A stretch of 64,000 nt of DNA, taken from Diplonema papillatum. Its lineage: Eukaryota; Euglenozoa; Diplonemea; Diplonemida; Diplonemidae. Under the pieces are notes generated by a model. It did not search any database. It saw nothing but the letters and a program-made list of their open reading frames with translations, and had not been told where the DNA came from. The translations under genes were made by a program, and so were the position numbers. The stretch lies in NCBI GenBank assembly GCA_030068145.1, contig JAPJBO010000125.1:1-64000 (forward strand), in the 5' to 3' direction. Shown in pieces: positions 29,179 to 39,279 of the stretch; the first letter of the stretch is position 1; every line of letters begins with the position of its first letter.

Positions 29179-29929
29179 GGGAAGAAAAGATCGAGCTCCT
29201 GTTTGGTAATTTCGTTCCCTGCCGGGGCTTTGCACGAAATTAGCTGACATTAAACTCTCATCTAATAATCAGGGCTTACCCCACATTCTCGCTTTCATTT
29301 TATTTCCATTCTCCTCCTAATCATACACTACCCTCCGGGAAAAATGCCGGTACACACGGGTAGCACGCGCCGCCGGGCCGCACGGACCAGCCGTCGGCTG
29401 ATGGATCCTGACTGGGCGGCGGCTGAGGAAGCTGCCGACAAGGCCACCCGGGAGTGGCGGGTATGGAACCCTTGCGAGCCCGGGGAGTCGGCGGCCCCCC
29501 GTTCGCCGGCGGGAAAGGGGGAGAAAGCCGGTCGGAGCTGAAGACCGGCATGGAACGGTCGTCTGGGGACTGGTCCCCCCTGGCCGACTGCAGACTTGAA
29601 GGACCTGGCGGGAGTACGACGGAGGCTCTACTCCCGCCTCCGGCTGGCAACGCCGCACAACGCGAAGACCCGGGAAGCGCTTCCACGAATGCACCCGGGC
29701 ACTCGGAATTAGCTCATCCTACCCTTTGCGACAGCCGTTTCCCGACACGACAGAAACAACCCTTGCCCGACGCCGGCTTCTCGCCTCGGCAGGTCAGGGG
29801 GTTGAAGTCGCGAAGGTCCAGGTTGCTCAGGGGGAGGAGGCTTTTCCTCCGGCTCCACCCCCATTTCTACGACCCTCCTACCGCAGTTCCTCTCGGGTAC
29901 CTCCCACCAGAAACGAGAGGTCTCATTCC
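29179..29929. repeat. 751-bp direct repeat, copy 2
   Basis: A copy of Y2 interior sequence lying outside Y2, between the 53-bp satellite and an RT fragment of opposite orientation. Near-identity with 23737-24487 implies a recent copy, gene conversion or an assembly effect. Confidence 0.92.
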
Positions 29930-30318
29930 GGGCATCGGTGCCCCGAGATCTGCGAGGCCGCTAGACGTCACGGCAGTGCCGCCGATCGATCTCCGCAAGC
30001 TCCGGAGCCTCGCCGGCCCCGGGGCCCGCTTGCACGGCTTGCTTGACCTCCTAACGGACGGGCACTCCTTCCGACGGAAGTTGTTGGGCACTCCTCTCGT
30101 GCCGGGTCGGAAGAGCGACGCGTTTGCCCGCCATGCGCAGACGCTGGAAAGCGTTGGGTTTGTGGAGCGCGTCCCCCGTTCGGAGCCGCTGAAGTGCGTC
30201 CTTCCGGCTTTTGCTGTTGAAAAGGACGAACAGCACTCGCGGGCCATCGTTGACGGCCGCCCGCTGAACGAGCTGATGGAGCCCCCGCCGAAGTTCAGCC
30301 TGTTGCCAGAGATCGCCC
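29930..30318 (+). pseudogene. Reverse transcriptase N-terminal fragment
   Basis: The plus frame reads VPPIDLRKLRSL, then FARHAQTLESVGFVERV, then HSRAIVDGRPLNELMEPPPK. The last is the RT fingers motif (R-x-I-x-D-x-R-x-L-N). It starts at the 751-bp repeat edge and stops at the minisatellite edge (AGATCGCCCAGCCAATGACC), so both ends are breakpoints. The opening VPPI..LR and the HA..L...G..ER pattern also occur in Y3 RT, but the Asp in the fingers motif differs from Y3, so it is from another, related RT family. Confidence 0.7.
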
Positions 30319-30319
30319 A

Positions 30320-31515
30320 GCCAATGACCAGCAAGCGGCACTAGAATGACTGCCTATGACCAACAAACGGCGCTAAAATGACCACAAATGCCCATGAGCC
30401 ACACCTGAATGACGGACCAAGAGCGGCGCTAAAACGACTGCAATGGCCAAACTGCGGAACGAGAACGACTGCAACTGGCCAGAGATCGCCCAGGAAGGAC
30501 AGCCAATGACCAACGAGCGGTACCAGAACGACTGTGCCAGAATGCCAGCAAATGGCCAAGGAGCGGCGCCAGAACGACTCCCAATGACCAAAGAATGCCG
30601 CTAGAACGACTACAAATGCCCAAGAGCCTGAATGACGGCGGTCGGCCAAAGAGCGGCGCTAGAACGACTGCAAATGTCCAAAGAACGGCGCTTGAACGAC
30701 TGCAAATTGCCCAAGAGCAGCGCCAGCATGACTGAAAATGGCCAAACCGCGGCGCGAGAACGACTGCAACAGGCTGGAGACCGCCCAGGAATGACAGCCA
30801 ATGACCAACGAGCGGTACCAGAATGACAGTGAACTGCCATAGAGCGGTACCAGAACGACTGTGCCAGAATGCCAGCAAATGGCCAAGGAGCGGCGCCAGA
30901 ACGACTCCCAATGACCAAAGAATGCCGCTAGAACGGCTACAAATGCCCATAGAGCCTGAATGACGGCAGTCGGCCAAAGAGCGGCGCTAGAACGACTGCA
31001 AATGTCCAAAGAACGGCGCTTGAACGACTGCAAATTGCCCAAGAGCAGCGCCAGCATGACTGAAAATGGCCAAACTGCGGCGCGAGAACGACTGCAACAG
31101 GCTGGAGACCGCCCAGGAATGACAGCCAATGACCAAAGAGCGGCACCAGAATGACAGTGAACAGCCACAGAGTGGTACGAGAACGACTGCAAATGTCTAA
31201 ATCACCTTGCTTGAGGGACGGCAAATGACCAGCAAGCGGCACCAGAATGACTGCCGACGACCAAAGAACGGAGCTAGAATGACCACAAATGCCCAAAGAG
31301 CCGCGCCTGAATGACAGCGAACCGCCAAAGCGGTACTAGAGCGACTGCAAATGTCCAAAGCACCTTTGTTTGAAGGACGGCAAATGACTGCAGAACGGTG
31401 CCAGATTGACAGCCAATGGCCAAGGATTGGCACCAGAACGACTGCCAATCGCCAGAGATCGTCCCAAGAATGACAGCCAATGAATGACCAGCAAGCGGCA
31501 CCAGAATTAACGAAC
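30320..31515. repeat. Degenerate ~32-bp minisatellite, copy 2
   Basis: Same array as 4500-5560, about 280 bp longer over the matching part, because the unit block around ATGCCCATAGAGCCTGAATG is repeated. Confidence 0.85.
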
Positions 31516-32277
31516 AGCGTGACACGTGAATGGTATCGTTTGGCTGAACAGGAAACTGTCCAAACCTGTCAAAGAATCCTGATCAATCATCAGGCAAAGA
31601 CAGTTGGATAAACAACAAAGACTGCCTGCGTCGGCCGCGCTTGCAGCGCGTTTCCGAGGAACACCACGAGGAGGTGCAGGTCAGATTTTTGTCCCTCATG
31701 TCAAAAACAAGCAATGAGCCATCGTCTGGACTTCGAAGCGGAGGATGATGAGGAATATCCTTTGTGTGACTCTTGATCCCTTTGAAGAGTTTCCTGCAGT
31801 TCACAGGGCCACCTTGCCAAAGGAGCTCTCAACAATGCGATGAGCGCCCCTGATGTCGAAATGGGGAAGAAGTTCCGATCTTCGAAAGAACGTCGTTCGT
31901 CTGTACTTCGAATTCCTGTGAGGGTTTCTTCAGATGCATCGGTCAAAACCATCATCAATTTGAGCACGCACACCGCTCTCTGCACTTGTTCACTTAATCG
32001 CAAAAAAAATGGCATACTTCATTGTTTCCGGTGGGCGCCAAAACAACCGGCATTGAGCCTCGTCACCCCGCCATCTTTCATTTTGGTGTCATGTTCTTCC
32101 GGTTGTTTTTATTACCTTTTTTGTCGTTTCAATTTGAATGGTTTCAACTTCTTCTTGCTCGAGTCGGGCCTCCCATAGATGAGAGGCCCCCTTTCCTGGA
32201 CAAGACGGCCGCCTTCTTTCAAAGGTTCGGGATTCACGAGGGGGCCCGCTAGGGCCACCGAGTGCGGGTTTGCGGGC
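31516..32277. repeat. Duplicated block copy 2: empty site of the Crypton-like element
   Basis: Reads continuously from the sequence matching 5560-6149 into that matching 8156-8325, with GTTTTTATTACCTTTTTTG at the joint (about 32105-32123). No element is present here. Confidence 0.9.
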
Positions 32278-32425
32278 ATGAGGCAGACAAAGGAACCCCC
32301 TGTTCGGCGGGGTGGCCGCGGGCTCCAGCTCCTGGCTGGGTCCCTCCATGTTGACGTCTCCCCGTGGGTGTCCTCGGCCCCGCGCCCTCAGGGGCCCCTT
32401 CCGCTCCTCCTGGCACCGCTACCCC
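32278..32425. other. No gene recognised
   Basis: GC-rich sequence with short open frames only. Confidence 0.4.
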
Positions 32426-32722
32426 AGAAAGGTTGGCTCCCTTCAAGGCTTCTAAAGGCTAGTCCCTGCAGAAAAGTTGGCTCCCTTCAAGGCTTCTAAA
32501 GGCCAGCTCCTCCAGGCTTCAAAAGGCTAGTCGCTGCAGAAATGTTGGCTCACAGCAAGGCTTCTAAAGGTGAGTCCCGCCAGAAAAGTTCTCCCATCAA
32601 GGCTACTCAAGGCTAGTCCCTGCAGAAAAGCTGGCTCACATCAAGGCTTCTAAAGGCCAGTCCCCCAGAAAAGTTGAGTCACATGAGGGGTTCTCAAGCC
32701 ATCTTCGGCTTCAGAAAAGTTT
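32426..32722. repeat. ~45-bp tandem repeat
   Basis: About six degenerate units of GTTGGCTCCCTTCAAGGC, then TTCTAAAGGCTAGTCCCTGC, then AGAAAA. Confidence 0.85.
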
Positions 32723-34245
32723 GATGGTTAAAAAGTGTCTACTAGTTGCCCCCTTCTTGACACAATAGACCATCGTTGACTTTCGGTGCTGTGAAAGGCT
32801 GTTTGCAGACTGTGAAATGAGGGGCTTGGAACAGAGAGAGAGCATGTGTTGAGAACAATTCTTCTCTTTTTGAGAAAGACGACAAAACGGATTCTAAAGA
32901 ATCGATGACAACAAAGTGGAATCACTGTACTCCTCGCAAACCCGCATCCCCGCATCCCGCAAACCCGCAAACCCGATCCGTTAATACCCGATCCCCCGAT
33001 CCGATAATAGGAATCCTTAATAGTTTCCCGAAGGGAAAGTAACTACTACCGAGAACGATCTGAGTTCATTAATTACCAATCGGATTGTGCTGATGGGAAG
33101 CACTATTATTCACTTTGCCATTACAGTCTTATGATATCAAACAGCACGTAGTCACTTTCGTTGGGAGACATCATTTTAAAAGAACCTTACAATTTGTGTC
33201 AATTGGAAGATGAGCCTGGGTTCTGGATAAGAGTCAAGGGACCAGAGAAACCTCGGAGGAAGGTTTGAGTCCACGATGTCCTTCGTGATGATGATGAAGA
33301 TAGGTGCCTTAGTCCATTATGGATGCGAACATGCGCTTGTTAAGCTGCCGAACGATGATTGGCCGCCGAAGAGGAGTTCATCAATTGCTTCCAGCACCTG
33401 CGTGCAACACTCGCGCTTTCTTCCCCACATCTGACAGACGGAATTCGAGAGCTGCTACTTCGTGTCGATGCAACAATGACCCTTAAGAAGTCCCCTGTAG
33501 TACCAAAGGACACCCGTGACCCCCCAGGAATGGCCCGTGACAACGTGGATTGCAGTCCGTTTTTTTAGAATCCACTTGTGGTTTTCCTTTCTTTCTAACA
33601 AAACGAATGTATGGGATACGTTTGAAAAAGTCTGTCTTCGCGTTTCTGTGTTACTGTTTTTTGTTGCTGGGGTTGATGTGCAGGCTGATGTTTCTTGTTA
33701 TCCTTCCTTAAGTGGTGGTTCTGCTCTCAATCCTGTATATTTTCCTTTTCTGTTCGCTGATCTTCTTGTGTTTCCGGCTTTTCGCTCTTTTTCTTTGGAG
33801 TTGAAGCCTGTAATTGAAGCAATACAATGGGTAGAAGCGCAGATTGCTTCAGATCGAAAGTGAAAGCAGTGATATCAGACAGTGGCACACTTTCGTGCCA
33901 GCAACAAAAAAAGGTGCCTCAATTACACAGAAGATGTAGGTATGTACTCTTTGCGTTTTCTTTGTAGTCGGCTATTATTGAGAACTCCAACACTAATTTA
34001 CTTAGAACTGTGCCCAACATCGTCCTCAAAACAGGCTGACGAGCCTGTGACATACATGCTCACAACGAAGGAGTGAAGCACACACAGTTATTGACCGCCA
34101 GGACGTGGTCATGGAGATATATGCGATTAAACGCGAGAGGGCCGGCCAGAAGCGCCTCTCAGGCATCCGCCGTCACCTAGCCGAGGTTGAGTGTGTTCGT
34201 ACTCCGTGAAGGAAGGCACCACGTAAAAACGTGGTCTATAACACA
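32723..34245. other. No gene recognised; short motif arrays
   Basis: Mostly AT-leaning sequence. At 32936-32985 it has GCAAACCC and GATCCCCGATCCG repeats. A 70-codon plus frame at about 33359-33568 looks helical but begins with TTG and has no known domain; it could be an exon or chance. Nothing else supported. Confidence 0.4.
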
Positions 34246-35155
<910 letters not shown>

Positions 35156-35589
35156 GAGTGAACTCCTCATATCGTGGAATCGGGGCATCGTGTAGATGTT
35201 GATGGGATACTCTTTAATGGCCTCCACTGTGTGCCAACCATGTTCTCCGGCAAATTCTTCCCGGATGCTTTTGACTCCATTTCAAAGCTAGAGTTGCCCA
35301 GCCTTGGACATAATTGGTCGTTTGAAGTTGCTGAGAATCTACACTTCATTCTCGTATTTTCATAGTACATTCGAGTGAACTCCTCATATCGTGGAATCGG
35401 GGCATCGTGTAGATGTTGATGGGATACTCTTTAATGGCCTCCACTGTGTGCCAACCATGTTCTCCGGCAAATTCTTCCCGGATGCTTTTGACTCCATTTC
35501 AAAGCTAGAGTTGCCCAGCCTTGGACATAATTGGTCTTTTGAAGTTGCTGAGAATCTACACTTCATTCTCGTATTTTCATAGTACATTC
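35156..35589. repeat. 217-bp tandem duplication
   Basis: Units 35156-35372 and 35373-35589 differ at one base that I can see (35323 G, 35540 T). Each has a 63-codon plus frame with GKFFPDAFDSISK, which faintly resembles GTFPDAFNSIS in the D1 transposase. Confidence 0.95.
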
Positions 35590-36072
35590 GACCTTGAACG
35601 TGATTTCTGAGTGCACTGATTCTGGCCTAGCCCAGAAGCTGGAGCTGAAATCAGGCCTCCTTGCCTTGTGCTTTGATGTTGGGTGATTTTGTCTTGGTTG
35701 CTTCAAATCCCTGATCTGTATCAGTCATAAGTCGAACTGTGAGTGTGGGCCCCTCCGAAGAAAGGCCATCACACTGGGTCCAGACTAGCCCGGGTCACGC
35801 GGTCGTGTCCCTCTCCTTCTCTCAGTCGCTTGAATTTCGTTGGTTCGCCCGGGCTGGTTGCTTCGCTTCCTTTGTATCATCCTCGTCTCCATGCTGGCTT
35901 CTTCCGTTTGTGTCACTTGTGACGCGGGCCGTTGCACTGCTTTGTGTGTGCTCTGTACCCCTTCCCTTCACAGCGGAACCAATGCGTAAGACATGCTCAG
36001 GGGGTACAATGACTCAGTAGACCTGAAGTGGGCCCGTTCTCTGAAGTTCACCGGCGCAGGACAGGCACCTAA
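35590..36072. other. No gene recognised
   Basis: Pyrimidine-rich in parts, with no motif. It is downstream of the membrane-protein gene and may include its 3' untranslated region. Confidence 0.4.
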
Positions 36073-37029
36073 TCATTCAGCCAGCGGGTACTCTGAGTGA
36101 TTATGTACAGCTTCGTGTTGGGCATCCTCACTGATCTCAACACTTGCAACTTTTCTTTCGGGCGAGGGGAAACAAGCTTCCTTCTGCATCGAGGCTAGCA
36201 ACCTGGCTGTCAACCCATCAGTGCGTGTTGTATCGAGTACTGGATGCTGTGGTGAGGAACCGTCTTCGCTATTAAATTCTAGTGCTGTGTCATGGTTTGT
36301 CGGGGCTTCCGATGCGGGACCATGAGAGCTTCCATTTGAATTGTTGGCTAGGAAGTCCTTAGCTGATGAGACTTCCAACATTGCCTGTCCTAAGTCTGTG
36401 TCAATCGTCCGCGCCTCTCCGATAATCCATCCTAACACCAGACGAACAACAGCATACCCGGCGATGACTACTGTCAACCATCCAGCAGCCACAAGCCACA
36501 AAACAGATGGTCCCAAACCATCGTTATACTCCTTCCTCACAGTATATAAACATCCTGCAGCTCCCGAAACGAGCGCGCATACCAGCATGTATACCACAGC
36601 AAGTGACACAAGCATCCATAACCCAGGTTTGAGAACGGGGCATGGTACTACAAGCCCACAACCGACTGTCAGACTGATCACCATTGCAGTGCAGCAACAG
36701 ACGAATGCGACCGTTAATTCTTGTTGCTCTATTGCGGAGCTGAGTGTCAATTCTGCGTCACTGCCGTTGACGACTGAAAAAATCATGCCAACCTCGGCTT
36801 CTTCCGATTCATACACGCCACCTTTTGCGAGCAAAGCGACGAGAGTGCATACTGGAATTGGTGTCAGCAAACAGCAATGTATGTAACGTTCAGCCTTTGC
36901 AACAATGTGCGGTGTCTTGGACCTCGACCGAAGATGGGGATGGCGATGCATTTGTTGTTTCATTTGATTGTTCGATTCCTCTTGTTGTGTTAAAATAAGA
37001 ATGCGAGGTGCAACGAACTGCACCAACAT
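36073..37029 (-). CDS. Predicted four-helix membrane protein, unknown function
   Basis: A 318-residue protein from an ATG. Four strongly hydrophobic segments lie at about residues 49-70, 105-128, 136-160 and 175-202. A short loop with an N-glycosylation-like NGSD (88-91) joins helices 1 and 2. Both ends are expected on the same side: a His/Arg/Lys-rich N-terminus and a ~115-residue Ser/Glu-rich C-terminus. I do not recognise a family; tetraspan proteins share the topology only. The frame is uninterrupted and has a mixed, gene-like amino-acid composition, unlike the repeats around it. Met23 and Met27 are possible later starts. No introns are needed. It lies on the same strand as the kinase gene 5 kb upstream. 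Confidence 0.7.
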   Translation of the reverse strand: MLVQFVAPRILILTQQEESNNQMKQQMHRHPHLRSRSKTPHIVAKAERYIHCCLLTPIPVCTLVALLAKGGVYESEEAEVGMIFSVVNGSDAELTLSSAIEQQELTVAFVCCCTAMVISLTVGCGLVVPCPVLKPGLWMLVSLAVVYMLVCALVSGAAGCLYTVRKEYNDGLGPSVLWLVAAGWLTVVIAGYAVVRLVLGWIIGEARTIDTDLGQAMLEVSSAKDFLANNSNGSSHGPASEAPTNHDTALEFNSEDGSSPQHPVLDTTRTDGLTARLLASMQKEACFPSPERKVASVEISEDAQHEAVHNHSEYPLAE

Positions 37030-37799
37030 TCAATTGTAAGTGTGGTAAACGTGTTGTATCGAAGGTTGCGGTGGTTGATGTGCACGCTTCGTGCAGCGAA
37101 CAGGATTGCCGACGCTATTAGTAGAGTAGTACTACCGCACAAAAGGAATACAGACGGATCAAGGCTCTTCTGGTTCATGGTCACTACCGACCTGCTTGCC
37201 CGATTCGGTACAACGCACTGCATGTACCAGGCCTTCTGGGAAGCAGAAACTTAATACGACAAAAGAATGTAGGTTTAATGTCAGCATATTTCGTGCAAGC
37301 GTCGGCAGGGACGAAATCTCATGGTATCCTTCGATTTTCCCACCCAGAAGCGGCTCCGGTGCCAGGCGAGGGGTGCAGGACCTCAACCAACAGGGCCCGG
37401 CCGGGCGAAACGGCAGTGCAAGGATAGGAGATTGCTGCACTCTTCTGAGAGCTGTCTGGTGAAATGACAATCCCATAGTACCACGTGAATTGTCCTGCGC
37501 GGGCCAACGGCAGCACAAGCTCGTACCCACACGCCGGTCGTAGCTAACGGTGGTCGCACATGCAGCCTGCCAGCTCGCGGTCGTGCCCGGCCCACAACCG
37601 CAGCCGCCATGGCAGCCATGCCCACAAGCCGGCCAGCTCTTCCCATCGTGCTAGCAATCCAGCTAAAGAGCACTTCCCGTTGTGGCAGCAGTCTGGCCAA
37701 GGTACATAGCCCAGGTCTGTTTGGTAGAACAGAAGTATGTGCGCTCGGCTAAAGGCTCGGCTAAAGGCCGGCGCGGGGCGAGACTGGAGGCAGCAGCTA
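37030..37799. other. No gene recognised
   Basis: Upstream region of the membrane-protein gene, with overlapping short frames on both strands. No promoter motif that I would defend. Confidence 0.4.
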
Positions 37800-38240
37800 A
37801 AGTTCGGGAAACAGTAAAGTTCGGGCGATGCTAAGTTCGGGCGATGCTAAGTTTGGGTGATGCAAATTTCTGGTGAACCAAACTTCAGGCGAAGCAAAGC
37901 TCGGGCGCAGCTACGTTCTGATGAAGCAAAGCAAAGTGCGGGCGAAGCAATTCGGGTTCTGGTGACGCTGAGTTCGGCGTGTGGTAGCAAGTTTAGTGCC
38001 AGTACCCGGGGGAGACCCCCGACTCCGTTTCCCGTGGTGCCCAAATACCGCGAGATACTGAGAAACTCCGCAAAAAACGCAAATTTCGCGCGCATTAGAC
38101 CCCGAAACCCAACAAACCTCGAAAACAATCTTCGACCGGAAAAGTGTGAGGGGCGCGGGCCGACCGGCCTGAAGGCCGGCGCCCGCTCACTCTGCCACCC
38201 CTATGCATTTTGCCAGGAGGAAAAAAAGCTTGCTCTGCAC
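37800..38240 (-). mobile_element. SINE-like element copy S2
   Basis: Minus-oriented: a tRNA-like head with weak B box (38140-38210), then the conserved body (AGATTGTTTTCGAGGTTTGT), then a tail of AAGTTCGGGCGATGCT-type units (37800-37985). The head has lost the GGTTCGAACCC core. Confidence 0.8.
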
Positions 38241-38257
38241 TATTATCTAGTTAGTTT

Positions 38258-39279
38258 GGACCAAAATTGGACCAAAACTGGACCAAAATTGGACCAAAAT
38301 TGGACCAAAATTGGACCAAAATTGGACCAAAATTGGACCAAAATTGGACCAAAATTGGACCAAAATTGGACCAAAATTGGACCAAAATTGGACCAAAATT
38401 GGACCAAAATTGGACCAAAATTGGACCAAAATTGGACCAAAATTGGACCAAAATTGGACCAAAATTGGACCAAAATTGGACCAAAATTGGACCAAAATTG
38501 GACCAAAATTGGACCAAAATTGGACCAAAATTGGACCAAAATTGGACCAAAATTGGACCAAAATTGGACCAAAATTGGACCAAAATTGGACCAAAATTGG
38601 ACCAAAATTGGACCAAAATTGGACCAAAATTGGACCAAAATTGGACCAAAATTGGACCAAAATTGGACCAAAATTGGACCAAAATTGGACCAAAATTGGA
38701 CCAAAATTGGACCAAAATTGGACCAAAATTGGACCAAAATTGGACCAAAATTGGACCAAAATTGGACCAAAATTGGACCAAAATTGGACCAAAATTGGAC
38801 CAAAATTGGACCAAAATTGGACCAAAATTGGACCAAAATTGGACCAAAATTGGACCAAAATTGGACCAAAATTGGACCAAAATTGGACCAAAATTGGACC
38901 AAAATTGGACCAAAATTGGACCAAAATTGGACCAAAATTGGACCAAAATTGGACCAAAATTGGACCAAAATTGGACCAAAATTGGACCAAAATTGGACCA
39001 AAATTGGACCAAAATTGGACCAAAATTGGACCAAAATTGGACCAAAATTGGACCAAAATTGGACCAAAATTGGACCAAAATTGGACCAAAATTGGACCAA
39101 AATTGGACCAAAATTGGACCAAAATTGGACCAAAATTGGACCAAAATTGGACCAAAATTGGACCAAAATTGGACCAAAATTGGACCAAAATTGGACCAAA
39201 ATTGGACCAAAATTGGACCAAAATTGGACCAAAATTGGACCAAAATTGGACCAAAATTGGACCAAAATTGGACCAAAAT
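38258..39279. repeat. 11-bp minisatellite, ~93 units
   Basis: Unit TTGGACCAAAA, almost without variation. Because 11 is not a multiple of 3 and no stop occurs, every frame stays open for over 340 codons; these are not genes. It lies directly next to SINE-like copy S2. Confidence 0.98.

Noticed and set aside
30341-31525. Minus-strand Phe/Ser/Arg-rich proteins, also at 4679-5485
   Set aside because: Shadows of the ~32-bp minisatellite; many equivalent frames overlap.
33359-33568. Possible exon of a host gene
   Set aside because: The frame begins with TTG, lacks a domain, and no convincing splice sites or partner exons were found.
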